Shown here one piece after another: positions 10,858 through 22,393 of a stretch of 64,000 nucleotides of DNA. The stretch covers positions 1,206,348 to 1,270,347 of the forward strand of contig SCFE01000067.1 of assembly GCA_004352715.1 (NCBI GenBank), read 5' to 3'. Source of the DNA: Hofstenia miamia (Eukaryota; Xenacoelomorpha; Acoela). The position numbers and the translations under genes are program-made. The notes below the pieces were generated by a model, which saw only the letters and a list, made by a program, of their open reading frames with translations, ran no database searches and was not told the origin of the DNA. The number at the start of each line of letters is the position of its first letter. Position 1 is the stretch's first letter.

Positions 10858-12906
10858 GCATGAGTATGTATAAATTGTATTAATAACATTGCATGCATAA
10901 TTTTTTAGGAGGTGAAATTCATCTTTATGCATAAAACCATGTTTTGATTTTAACATGTAAATCTATATTTCATTCAAAACCGTTTCTTGTCATCAATTAT
11001 ATCACTTTGCCAGAATCCTGAAAAATTAATTTGTTCAATTTAATGTTGTCAAAAATATTTCGTCACTAGATGACGTCCAATAGAATTACTTCATTACCCT
11101 ATGTCAAATAGCCATAGGTAGGGTGTCCCATTGGGACGTACTCTCCCCATTGTTAACTTCTAAGATATATTAAAATTATTATTAATAGCCAAATAACAAG
11201 TTTTAACTCTTTAACACTAATATGCAATATATTTATGCAAGAATAATTGCAAAGCCTATTGATGAGAAATCAGATCAAAAAGATCTTGTTGGTATTATTA
11301 AATGAAATCCAATTTCACTAAGAGTTGGAAATACATGGTAATTGATTTTTCAAAATTTCCAAGTGAATCAAAATTTTATCAAGTAGGGAATTGTCATGTA
11401 GGAAAGTTACTTTTACAATCTCTAAAATTGGCAGTTCCTTTATTCAGTTTTTCTCAACTTGAAAGTGTTTTTACCCCACGAGTACCCAATTTAGAAAAAG
11501 CCTGCCCCATACCCACACAACTTGACCCATCGCACTTCCATCTTTGTTCTTAACGCACAATTAATCTTTTACAAACAAAAAGCCATTTAACATCCACTTA
11601 AAAGTTTATGAAACATTTTTGTATTCAATATTATTGACAAAATAGTTATCTAACAATTTTATTAATGCTTGGACAAAACATAAATCAAAACTGTGTAAAA
11701 CGACTAAAATATTTCATAGAGTAAGCATTTAAAATTTAGTAGCAAGTTGCAATGTAACCAACTTGTCATTTTTGCATAACAAAGAGCTAAGATTGAGTGG
11801 AAATGTATGAGGAGGGATAAACAAAGCACGATGTCTTGTTTAAAGAATAGTTACAATAAATGATTTTATAAATTGAGTTTGTTAGCTTTTTCAAAATGTA
11901 TGCTGTTTATATGTTCAACAAAAAATAGTTTCACACAATTTTATGTGCATTAGTATTGTATAATTTGAACAAAATTGCATGATCCCAAGCAGTTGGAATT
12001 ATCCAGCGTATAACTTATTAATTTTTACTATAGCAAAATTTGCATGTCACACAAGTAGTCATTTTACCATTAGATAAATTTATAAATTATTAATGAAACA
12101 ATCTAAGTCAAAAATTGGTCATCATAGCAATGTAGATATTTTTCAACTATGACCACTAAAGGTGAGTATATCTGGGTGCCAATTCAATAGATAAGTATTT
12201 GACTAATTAACACTTTTTCAACAAGCCAAGAGACATAAAATGTGGAGCTCGTCTAATACAAGCTAGCTGAATTTAATATCATTCATGAAGGATTATTTAA
12301 GGCATTTTGCATTCACCTGGCAGCCTTTACAAGTCCATCAAATAAAAACAAGCTGACAACCATCTAAGCACAACTGTTTGTATAGGTTTTATTGCATATC
12401 TAGAAATACATTGAATTTAATTAGCAAAGCTGGTTGGAAAAATTAATGAATTAAAAGTGTTTGCAATATAAAATTTTCTATGCAAATCTATGCTGCATTT
12501 ATTTTCACCTTTGGCTAAAATGCTTATTTTTCTCTAAAAAAATTGTGTGCATTCGAGAAAACAATTAGTTACAAACTTTATTATGAAATGGGATAGTGTT
12601 TTCTAAATGACGTTAACAATGACTTTGCTTGAAGCAAAATTTACAAGTCATATTTGTTTAAATCTCTGATCAAAAGTAAAATTTTCTGTATTGGTGTTCA
12701 CTCTTTTCAATATTAAACAGAATATTGGCAAACAATTATTAAATAATGTAAAGCCACACAGTTCAAATGAATTTGAACACCTCACTATATTGAAGAATTA
12801 CTAATGTACCTGAGAGTAAATATGATAAATCATTCTAATATGATAAAAGCTAGATTTTGCCTCCCAATAGGGTTGAACTTCAGTCAGACTTGTCAACGAG
12901 CAGCAA
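10858..12906. other. Intergenic, nothing recognised
   Basis: AT-rich sequence without a supported gene, RNA or repeat boundary. The longest open frame (11302-11553) has no recognisable motif and no coding-like context. Confidence 0.6.
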
Positions 12907-13750
12907 CAGGGCCATATTTAGGGGGAGGGGACCTGCGACTGCCCGCCCCAATTGGGACAGGCTAATTTTAACTCATTCTCATACAATCAAACAGACATCT
13001 TGATTTTAGTCCAACAAAGTCATGTGGAATCTTCTTTTCAGTGTCTCTCCAATGGATCTGCCTCACTCAGTGAAATTTTTTCCTCATCATACTCATCTTG
13101 GAGCTCAGCTTGTTGCCAACTTAAAACGGACTGAACATGTGTACCTGTGCTACTGCAAAGCAAATTCTGCACACTGCCATCTTTCATAATGTTCCCTTTA
13201 ATACTAAACTGTGAAGCTCTCATTATTCAAGTACATTCCTTGCACTATTCTTCTCCCTATTGGTGGCTTCCTTATGTCTTGTTCCACTCCATGGAAAAGT
13301 TTCAAAATAATTCTTGCAAATTGATTTCTCCCTTACCTTTCATGCTTGTGATCTCCTGTTCAATCATTTATTGACTCACAATCTGGGCCTTGATTCATTT
13401 GATTTTATAACATTCTCAAATTCCCACTCTACACACATTCTGTTCATTATTTCAAGAAATATCACACCCATAACTCGTTTTGAGTCATGCTTGTGCTGCT
13501 GCTAATTCCCTCCAACTGCCATTGACTTTTCTCATCACACAAGCTTGAAGAAATTTCTGATGTCTTCTTTGCTGATCACTTTGGTTTCTCATCAATTTGC
13601 TCCTCTGTCATCTGCTGTGACTCCTCATTGCCAAAAACTTGATTTTTATTCATTTGCATTGTTTTGCCCTCACTGACTTAATAAAGTCTTGTCCTACTAT
13701 TATTAGTATTATTGCTTTATGAACTTGCTTTCAGCTAGAATGCACAATAA
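12907..13750 (-). mobile_element. Possible hAT-type transposon remnant
   Basis: CAGGGCCATATTTAGGGGGA at 12907 resembles the terminal inverted repeat of animal hAT elements. It is followed by about 800 bp of less AT-biased sequence that contains several short open frames on both strands, including one of 61 codons on the - strand. A matching far terminus and a target duplication were not found, and no transposase motif was recognised, so this is a tentative call. Confidence 0.3.
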
Positions 13751-15991
13751 TGACTCCCCCCATATGGAGTAGAGTGTTTATTGGAACATAAATGCAAAAA
13801 TTAATGGTAAATACAGTTTTGCAACTTTCAATGAATGGCTACAGTCTAATATAATCCAAAGAGTCGATTATTTTTATGTTGAAAATGCTTGCTTTTTAAC
13901 AATTTTAGTTTCAGAATAATGTATATCTACATTTATTTAGATTGTATCATTTTTAATTGATAGTAAATGTCAACAGAATAGAAAACCAGCCAGAGTATAG
14001 TTCTGAAGAATGACACAATGTGCTCCTAAGGAATTTCAATGCACTCCTCAACAGAATTCTTGACAGAGAAATTTTTTGAAAGAAAACAATAAACATTGTT
14101 ATGCATTACAATTTTTATTCATACTAAAACTTGCTTTTGTAATAGTGATTTTGGAAAATGCTTAAAATACTGTAGATTAAAATTATGTCATTGTCAGAAA
14201 CTTTCCAACATTTTGTTATATTAACTTCAGCATTTTCAGTTTTATATTGCAACCCAAAATATCTCCCTACTAATAATTAAAAGTATGACAAAATAGAAAT
14301 CAATGAAAACGCTAAAATTTGAGCAAATACACCCATATGTAGATATCTTCATAATTATTTAGTAGCTATATTCAATTAAAAAATTTAATCAGGCTTCATT
14401 GACAATAAATAATGTATTTGAAAAAGGAACCTTAGTTATTTCCTAATGCTCCATTTGCAAATAGGATCTGCATTGGTAAGTTGAAGGCATATCCTAACAC
14501 AAATACAGTCAAATCATGCTGGCATATAACCTGAGCAAAAACTATCATCAAATTTCCAACACAATCTGATATGTCCCTAAATGAATCAATGAGGTATTCT
14601 GCAAGTTTTAAATCAAATGGTTGCTATCACTTCTATAATGACTTACTATCCCATACAAAGAGCCCAAATTAAAAATGTCAATGATAGTCAAGCTTAAAAC
14701 ATATTCGTGCAAACTTGATAAACAGAAGAAAAGAATTCCAGCATAAGAGGATACAGGCAGACAAGTCACTTAACATGATGCAGTAATTGATGACAGCAAC
14801 TTTAGATTTCTAAATTACTCCAGATTTCAAGCCAGTGCATATATCCTAAGCACCTGCAAATACTCAAAATTTAGTCATATAAATTGAGATGAATACCAGA
14901 CCAGACTTGAAGTTTTATGAAATTAGAATTTTCTAGTGAGGTTGAGTGAACGTGAATTGAGTTAATTCAATATTGAACACATTGCATGTTTGCATAATTG
15001 AAAGAATATATATAATTAAGTGATTGAAAAACCTTTCCCCAAAAAATTTTTGTTGTGGTTGAGTGATATTATCTAGTAAATTATCATAATCATCATCAAA
15101 GTGCTGGAATTGGTTGATGTTACTTTACTAGCTTTTCCATGCAGAGTGTAAGATTAAGTGGTTTATAATTCTTTTGAATTAAATGTTTCACTTTAAAGTC
15201 ATCATAAAAGCAAATGTTAATACCTCATTAGTCTTCAAGTTGGTAAACAAACTTCATTCATACACTTATTCAAATGATAATTGATATTGACAGGCATTGC
15301 TTTCTGGAATTTTATAACATCAGCATTTATTGGTTAATACACTATACTACAATTTTTTAGTACACATTTTTAATAATTAACAAACATAAATGCTAGATTT
15401 AACTTTTTCACGCTTGTAAAACTGTTGATTATTTAATAATGCAACTTTAAATGTTATTGATAGGACTATGTGCGTAGACAAGGCTTGATTTTTGAAATCC
15501 GACTTGACTCACCTCAACTCGAGTTTTCAAAGATGCTAACCATCTTGAAAAAATCCTGACTCTCAGGGCCCTAATATATCCTAATTGAATTGTGCAAAAA
15601 GGAAATATTAAACTCTAAAAAAACCGCACAGCAGACTGGTTATTGCAAAGCGAGATCACAGTTGATTCTATATAAGATTTAAACGGAAGTATATTTAAAA
15701 AGTTAAACGCAAACATAGCAGGAGTCTCAACTCTTTCAACATCTTGAATATTAAAGCGAATAGAGACTTCATTAGATTTAAGAATAACAAAAATTAGAAT
15801 TTTTTTAGAAATACTTTACAGTATTCACACAGACCGCATCAAGACTTTCCGCCAATGGGATAGAAATGTAACATATAACAAAAGGATCCAAGCAACTGCG
15901 CGTTACGAAACACTGATTTGTAGTTGTGATTGATAAAACCTATAATTAAATTGATTAACAAAGAGATTGAGCGGGGTTCCCAAGAAAAAAT
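13751..15991. other. Intergenic, nothing recognised
   Basis: AT-rich DNA with no supported ORF, RNA gene or repeat boundary. Short open frames look random. Confidence 0.6.
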
Positions 15992-16432
15992 ATTGATTAA
16001 AAAATTTTGGAGTTTGGTAATATTTGGTTTGGGAATTTACTAAAGTTTGGGAATGCTTGGTTTGGGAATTCGGAAATGTGAGAATAGGGTTTTCGAGTCG
16101 AGTTCGAGTTACTCGGGCCGATTTCGAGTGTTTATGTTTCGAGTTCAAGTAATTTTTAAAATGAAATTCCGAGTTCAATCGAGTTTTTTTCTAATTCCGA
16201 GTTTTTTAGAGTAAAAAACATTTATATTACAATAATTCTAAGCTAAAAAAGTTTTTGTGATTGGCAAGAAAATTGATATTTAAAGAAATTTTAAATGAAT
16301 AATATATATATATATATATATATATAATATAAATATAATTTAAATGATTGCAAAATCAGATTATATTTTAAGTTCTCACGTTTCCGAATTCCCAAACCAA
16401 GCATTACCAAACTCTAAAATTTTTTAATCAAT
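15992..16432. repeat. Foldback repeat with GAGTTCGAG-rich loop and (AT)n
   Basis: The left arm at about 15992-16076 and the right arm at 16381-16432 are reverse complements (core TTGGTTTGGGAATTCGGAAA versus TTTCCGAATTCCCAAACCAA). The left arm has an extra internal copy of the TTTGGGAAT unit. The loop holds repeated GAGTTCGAG-like words (about 16095-16200) and an (AT)n run (about 16300-16326). Related TTCCCAAACT / CTTTCCCAAATCC text occurs at 16455-16520 and 21760-21830, so this belongs to a dispersed family. Confidence 0.7.
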
Positions 16433-16732
16433 ATTGATTGAAAAATTTAAAGTTTATAAGTATCCAAATTTAAAACCAAACTTTACCAAACTTTCCCAAA
16501 TCCCTAATCTTCACATCCGCCCAAAATTGATATAATTTAATAGAATGATTCGCTTAACGGAAATTCAGACAATGTGTTACAAATTCAAAATTAACAGTGC
16601 ATTTAAAATATTTCCTTACTGTAAATGTCGCACCTCCACTCCATAATATATACAATAATGTTTTGGTATTGGCTAATATTTAAGCATATCAATAATTACA
16701 AATTTTGCAACAAAATACAACAAACATTATTT

Positions 16733-16999
16733 TTAATTATCAAAATATTCCAAATCTTTTTGCTTTAACAATTTTTCAGAATTAACTTTTTTAGCTTGCG
16801 GAATGTTTTTGAGCGATGAATTCTGATCCACAATATGTTTAATGAACAGTTTATTTTGACACTCTCTTTTCAATGTACCAAATGACGGTTTTCCTGGACT
16901 TCCGTCAGCGTAACTCCAATCTGAACCATTAATTAACATTCTATGCGTACGAACACTAATTCTATAAACTAAATTTCTATTATTGAACAGCATCATCAT
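16733..16999 (-). CDS. MRPL52: Mitochondrial large-subunit ribosomal protein mL52
   Basis: This 88-residue intronless ORF is recognised as mL52, a small protein of the mitochondrial 39S/54S ribosomal subunit. The signature is DWSYADGSP at residues 27-35, followed by a basic stretch (TLKRECQNK); the mL52 family is marked by a near-identical DWSYADGRP motif and a following basic helix. The N-terminus (MMMLFNNRNLVYRISVRTHR) is rich in Arg and hydroxyl residues with no acidic residue, as expected for a mitochondrial import signal. The C-terminal third is Lys-rich. The frame has a stop four codons upstream of the triple ATG, which supports the start. It is shorter than the human protein (about 120 residues), mainly at the C-terminus. 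A spliced 5' extension cannot be excluded, since TACAG precedes the ATG. Confidence 0.8.
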   Translation of the reverse strand: MMMLFNNRNLVYRISVRTHRMLINGSDWSYADGSPGKPSFGTLKRECQNKLFIKHIVDQNSSLKNIPQAKKVNSEKLLKQKDLEYFDN

Positions 17000-17599
17000 T
17001 TGCTGTACTTAATAAGTACTAATTATTTTATTTTTGATAAACTTTGTCTATTAGTTTCAAGGAATCTCGTCAAATTTTGCATAGTCAAAAATCACATTGC
17101 AATAAGTAATATTTTATCAATTACTGTTAATGTTAACTAAATGTTCTGAATTTCACTTATTTCATTGTATTTTTTTGAATAGAATTAATTTTACAAAAAA
17201 TTTTCCAAACTCAGCTCATCCACTTACTAAATAGCCTTAACCAAAATCGTAGATGGTTAACTTTATAAAATTTAGCGGGATTTCTGCTTTTGAAAGTGCG
17301 TCATTTATTCAGAATATGATTTTCTTTAAAAATTGTTAGGCCACACTCGATAGAAATTGAGAAAAAATTACTGCAAAATACAATATTTTTAATGAAATTT
17401 TATTGTTGTTAATGTTGTTAAAATTGAATTAAGGCATGCGGTTCTGCAAAATAAAGATTTATATTTTATAAATGCAGAATCTGTATTCTTAATTATTGAA
17501 AATTAAAAAATACGTCAGTTATTGACTATGAGACTAGCCTATAATTCATGAATGAAGAAGAAACGTATATTGTCACTTTCATACAAAATTAGAGATCAT
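17000..17599. other. Intergenic, nothing recognised
   Basis: AT-rich sequence between mL52 and the 3' end of the LINE. It should contain the mL52 promoter, but no defined element was recognised. Confidence 0.5.
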
Positions 17600-17609
17600 C
17601 GGACATGAT

Positions 17610-18628
17610 TGTAGTTAAAAAAAATAGTCATGGTCGGGAAGAACTGTCGCCTACGCAGCTCAAGCTTAGTTCTTGCGATTTGATATCTTGCAGGTGTCCT
17701 GATAGAGGGAATAAGGATATGGAGGTGATGATTTTCCTGCTGTATTCTTTTAAAAAGTTTTTCACAGAAATTCCCTGCGCTTGGCTATTGAAACGGGGGA
17801 CAGCCAATTATTTTTGCATCTGAGTTCAGTATCATCCGCATTCTCCTAGTAAGAGTGGCTCCGAAACCTATGAACAATGGAGCGCCACAGTAAAAATGGA
17901 TAGGATAAATTAGTGGCTATAGTAACACCAAGAATTTTGAGGGTGTCTGTCTGCTGTATTTCGTCTGGGAGCGACCAAAAGACTTTTCTAGTGCTAATAG
18001 CAGTTTATTGACTCTTCTTAGAATTGAAATAAAGATTGTTTTGTTAACAACACTTTATGATATGATTCATGTCTGTTAATATGCTGCGGAATTTTGCGAG
18101 GAATTCGAATAATCGAAGTGATATCGTCAGCAAATTTGAGCAGTGACCCATGGTCGCCTTTAAGATCACTGATAACAACAATGAAAAGAATGGGTCCAAT
18201 AATGGACCCCTGAGTTACACCACTGAGAATACTGTATAATTCACTATTACTGCCAGCATATGAAACATACAAATTTCTACTGCGGATGTACGACGTGAGC
18301 CAAGCAAGAATATCACGAGGGCAACCAAACCGACACAACTTATTCCACAACTTGTTGAAAGAAATAGTATCGAAGGCTTTGCTCATGTCAAAAGCCTGTA
18401 TCAAATCCCCATCATCCAAGATCTTTGAAATGTAGTCAATGAGAGATTAAGGCTTGATCCACCAAATGAAGTCTTGCTGGTACCGATAGGCCGCAGATCG
18501 TAAATACTGGGACGAGTTTTCTTAGGTACTGGACAAACATGAGCAATCTTAAGCTTCTCAGGAACATAGCAAGCTTCCAAAGAACAATTGATTAAATGAC
18601 AGATGCTTGGAAATGATTTCCGCAGCAT
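17610..18628 (-). pseudogene. LINE reverse transcriptase remnant
   Basis: Two frames are joined by a frameshift near 18420. The upstream one (18401-18628) carries the RT finger region (NCSLEACYVPEKLKIAHVCP, then RPIG). The downstream one (18018-18419) carries AFDTISFNKLW, TQGSIIGPILF and LLKFADDI, which match RT blocks up to the catalytic FADD. Further frames down to about 17610 contain the Arg/Lys-rich C-terminal tail usual in CR1-like ORF2. It is not functional. Confidence 0.85.
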
Positions 18629-18688
18629 GATAGTAGAGAATGTTTGGCACCCCGTCAGAGCCTGCCCTGTGCCTATAACTAAGACATT

Positions 18689-19880
18689 TCAGAATGTCAA
18701 TAGGTTCACAGAACCTGAAATCAATCTTGTGCGCTGTATCTTCTTCACAGAGATTATCATCCCTGGCACTGTTCTTTGCCGACTGGAATTTTGCAGCGGA
18801 ATTTTCAACAAAACCATTGGACCGCCAGCTTGACCAACAAGAGAAGACAGCGGCGAGACCCGATTCTTCTTGGTGAAAGAGTTATAAGGCTGCCAGGAAT
18901 CTTTGGGACATCTAGCTGAGCGGATGCATGACCTTTTGGAGCTAACAATCATTTCAGAGAGTTTATTTTGGTAGTGCCTAAACAATCCAGAATTTAATGT
19001 TTGAAATGCATGGTCTCTTTGTCCAAACATCATAAATAGAAGCGGTGATCCAAGGAGGATCCTTCTCATCAACAGGGACCTTCTTGCAAGGGATAGTTTG
19101 CAGTGCCTTGTACAGCAAGTCGTAGAAAATTTGAACTTTGTCATCGATATTGGCAGTGCGGTATAAATCACCAATATTGTCCAGAAATCTGTGAATGTTA
19201 GAGAGTCTCAAGTCGAACACCCGAATGGCCTGCGGGAGGCTTGTAAGGCCTAACGGAACAAACAAAATGATCAGAATTACTAACAGTAGGTAAGATTTCA
19301 GAATCGACAAACCCATCGGTAATATCATTACTAATAAGGATTGCATCAAGGAGGGAATTAGCAGTCGTGTTTTATGTGATGAGATTCGTGACACTAAGGG
19401 CGGAACTGATGCGTTGAAGGCTGGTGCATATGAAGGACCGGTTGAAGTCAACAGTCGCCAGTCCTTTGGATGCTTGGCAAGACAGAGTTCTAAGTTGTCG
19501 ATTATAAACGCAGTAATTATCGATCTAGGAAGACTCGGAGGAATGTAGACAGCCAGAATGAGAAGACTCTTTTCTGGAATCCTGGTGAGGACTGCATCCA
19601 AAATATCAGGTTTCTCACTTATAGGGATCTGGGTGACATTACTGATGCAATTTCTAATATATATATATATAGTGACACCACCGCCCATTCTGTGTGAACG
19701 ATCACATCGCAGGGGTTCAGCATAGTTAGAAATACTATAATACTGGGAGCTGTTGTCGTCACCTAACCAGGTTTCAGTAAGAATAACAATACTCGGAACT
19801 ATTCTATTCACAGTCAGTAGCAGTTCATCAATCTTGTTTCTGAGGGAACGAATATTGGTCAGCATAACGGATGGGAGCAA
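18689..19880 (-). pseudogene. LINE APE-type endonuclease and linker remnant
   Basis: The frame from 19880 begins with NIRSLRNKIDEL and has the catalytic Glu in ILTETWLGDD, then GGGVTIYI and LLILAVYIPP, all hallmarks of the exonuclease-endonuclease-phosphatase fold in LINE ORF2. The VDFNRS motif (the usual GDFN) lies in a shifted frame near 19445, so the ORF as read is frameshifted. A short (TA)n tract at about 19660-19672 interrupts the GGGVTIYI region. The linker to RT continues in another frame (18689-19174). Confidence 0.8.
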
Positions 19881-20077
19881 GAGGCCGGATCCTAGTCAAT
19901 CAAAACTTATTCGCTCGTTCTTTGCATAGAGGCATACGTGTCTGATTCGTAATTCAGCCTTTTGATAACCAATAGTTGCGGAAATTTCTGGTCGTTATGA
20001 CACTTTCCCAGTCTGAGGACGTCTTCTATTTCATGATATTCACCAAGGAAGGATAGGACTTTTCGTATTTCTCCGTG

Positions 20078-20599
20078 TTAGTGTTCAAATTGCGATGGTT
20101 TTGAGTTCACTTCGGGCAAGTTTTTAATTCTTATTGAACGCTGTACGTGATCAGTATTTCCTTGTTGTTGCTGAGAAACATTTTTCAGCTTGAGTGAGTC
20201 AGTATTCATGCTTTTAATAGATTCGGAAAGTTTCTCAACTTCATCTTTCACATTTTTGATCAAATTGTGAACGATCTCACCAGGATCGACAATGGCAATG
20301 TCGATTGTAGAGCTACACCTCGGGCAGAACCACTTGCAGCCAGATTTCGTGGTTAAGTGTGGATACGCCTCCTTAGATACATCAGTGCATGTCCGATGAA
20401 GCCAGAGTTTGCACTTGTCGCACTGCAAAGCCTCGTCCGAATCTGAAACGTTGCCAGAGCATTTTCCACATTGGCTGAAGGTTTGACTCTTCAGCAGGTG
20501 CCGTCCAGTAATCCTCGTCATAATACCAAGGAAAGCACTAATAAACTGTATAATAAACAGGCAAATGTTAACGTTTCGATTAATTTTAGTTTTGCCCAC
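20078..20599 (-). CDS. LINE ORF1 protein with PHD finger (partial)
   Basis: This 173-codon frame has a C4HC3-like PHD finger at about residues 43-95: CGKCSG, QCDKCKLWLHRTC, and CKWFCPRC. A predicted coiled coil follows (about 110-145, ending in QQQQ). PHD/esterase-type ORF1 proteins are known from CR1-like LINEs, and this one lies directly upstream of the endonuclease ORF2 on the same strand. The frame closes at FEH after about residue 170, shorter than typical ORF1, so it is probably truncated by mutation. The first ~35 residues may lie outside the original ORF. It is unlikely to be a host chromatin gene given its position. Confidence 0.7.
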   Translation of the reverse strand: MGKTKINRNVNICLFIIQFISAFLGIMTRITGRHLLKSQTFSQCGKCSGNVSDSDEALQCDKCKLWLHRTCTDVSKEAYPHLTTKSGCKWFCPRCSSTIDIAIVDPGEIVHNLIKNVKDEVEKLSESIKSMNTDSLKLKNVSQQQQGNTDHVQRSIRIKNLPEVNSKPSQFEH

Positions 20600-20600
20600 T

Positions 20601-22342
20601 TTGTCTACTGATAGATAATATGTTGAATTAAAATGAGTGTACGACTATAACTTACACACGCATTATAAAAGTACAAATTTATATGTAGTAGTTCAGAAAA
20701 ACAACTAAAAAATTAAGACTTGATAATAGTATTTTCTATTAAATGTTTTATTGAAGGCAAAGTATGCACATAATAATATAAAATACAAATCAAAGTATAT
20801 TTATCAAGATGTACGATTTTTTTTGTGCAAAACAACAGATTAGAATCTCGGTTGACTTGAATATTTGTATGATGCGACTTTTATCCAAAAAAGATTTTTC
20901 CATACTTGTCTAGTTTCAACACTATATTTGCTTATTATCAGATTATCGAAAGCATTTGCTTGATGATGTGCCTAGATAGGAATAATCTCAAATCTAATTG
21001 TTTTATTCTAGTTTACACAATTAGTTTCAGCTCAATTCAAATTGTAATTTGAAATATATTTTAGGTACATTAACTTAAATATAATAACTACATGTCTCAC
21101 CTAGCCACATGCAGGCACTAAAAACTATGTTTCTCGTTGAAAGTCAGCATTAATAAACTAATGCACATACTCCACAACATTTGTCTAGCACTGATGAGCC
21201 CCCTTTGCAATAGCAGGCTCATACATACGTTCAACCAGGGATGCTTGTTGTGCACATGTCAGTATGATCTTGTCTGGTTTACTTTTCCTCAGCTGCTAAA
21301 ATAGTCTAAAATTATTCCCAGTCCCAGCTTTTTTATTTTTATATAAATGTAATAGAATGAGTTGCTTGTGGCAAAGCAACGTGTTTTAATAATGGTGATT
21401 TCACAGATAAATGTTATTTAATTCGTAATGACAATCCGAAGCTTTATAACTTGCAATTTTACAATTAAATATGGGAAAGTTAAGTCCATGGTGTTGTTAA
21501 TGGCATGGCTTTGATTTTTATAAAAAGCAATTATAGTACATTGATATGATATAAAGCCCCCCCCACTTTCTACGTTCCTGCCTATCTTTGTCCTTGACAA
21601 TGAACATTGTTGTTATGCAGAACCAATTGATAATAGAACATGTACTTATATAAATTCAAGTGCGCCTCTTGAAATAGCTACCCTCTCTGGCGACGCCCTG
21701 ATAGTACCTATTTAGTTTTCAAAATCCCAAATTTTTAATCGATATATTTTTAAGCAATTTAAAATTTTCTAGTTCTTAAGTTCCCAAACTAAACTTTTCC
21801 TAAATCCGAAACTTTTCCAAACCCTTAATCTACACATCCACCAGAAATACAATGTTTTGTTACACATTTTTTCAAATTGANACTGACAAAAAGAGTTTAT
21901 TTGATTTGCTATGCATATTATTTCATGAATTTTTATATTAATAACTGGTAGCTCATTGTATTTCCAACGTTGCTTGCCATTATTTTGATATAAACAACTG
22001 AAAAAATGGTGAAAATTATTATGAAATATAAATATAAACTAACATTTCCTCCTTTCAATTTCTAGCTGTCTAAGTTAAGACCTTGAACTCTAAAAATACA
22101 AACTTCGATTTTGAACTTTTTACCTCATGGGACTTTGTTTGTTTGTTGTATTCTTGTTTCAGTATAANCTTAATCTACACATCCACCAGAAATACAATGT
22201 TTTGTTACACATTTTTTCAAATTGAAATTCCACAATAGCTGAGGGAATTTGGCGTATACTTATACAAAGCCAATTTATGTAATATTCTTTCTCTTACTTA
22301 TATATTCTGTTGCAATTAATTGAGTAGTATAGTTTTAGTTAT
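20601..22342. other. Intergenic region upstream of CLCN7
   Basis: No gene is supported. It should contain the CLCN7 promoter, but no defined core element was recognised. About 21720-21850 belongs to the same dispersed repeat family as 15992-16520. CCCCCCCCACTTTCTACG at about 21558 resembles a hAT terminus but has no partner. Two single-N joins (21881 and 22168) lie here, so the sequence just upstream of exon 1 may be misassembled. Confidence 0.5.
21824..22225. repeat. Direct 57-bp duplication bracketing two single-N joins
   Basis: The 57 bases at 21824-21880 recur at 22169-22225 (both starting CTTAATCTACACATCCACC). The first copy ends at the N at 21881 and the second begins just after the N at 22168. 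The 286 bases between the two N (21882-22167) look like a separate contig forced into a gap. This pattern points to an assembly join rather than a genomic duplication. Confidence 0.75.
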
Positions 22343-22393
22343 ATGAATTCATTTTTTGAAAGAACCCCGCTTTTACGCCGCAACAAACGTCAA
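22343..22393 (+). CDS. CLCN7: CLCN7 exon 1
   Basis: 17 codons from ATG to the donor GTAAGT. It encodes [10 protein letters not shown], matching the PLLRR dileucine region near the ClC-7 N-terminus. An in-frame TAG lies 15 bases upstream of the ATG. Phase 0 end. Human ClC-7 has a much longer N-terminal tail, so an extra exon could exist, but none is needed. Confidence 0.75.

Larger units (their letters stand above)
17600..20600 (-). mobile_element. Degenerate non-LTR retrotransposon (CR1/Jockey-like) with PHD ORF1
   Basis: On the - strand, reading from 20600 down, there is an ORF1 with a PHD-type zinc finger, then an APE-like endonuclease, then a reverse transcriptase with FADD, and a basic C-terminal tail down to about 17610. 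This order and the PHD ORF1 are typical of the CR1/L2/Jockey group of animal LINEs. Frameshifts occur within the endonuclease (near 19445), between endonuclease and RT, and within RT (near 18420), so the copy is dead. No poly(A) tail or target duplication was defined. Confidence 0.85.
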
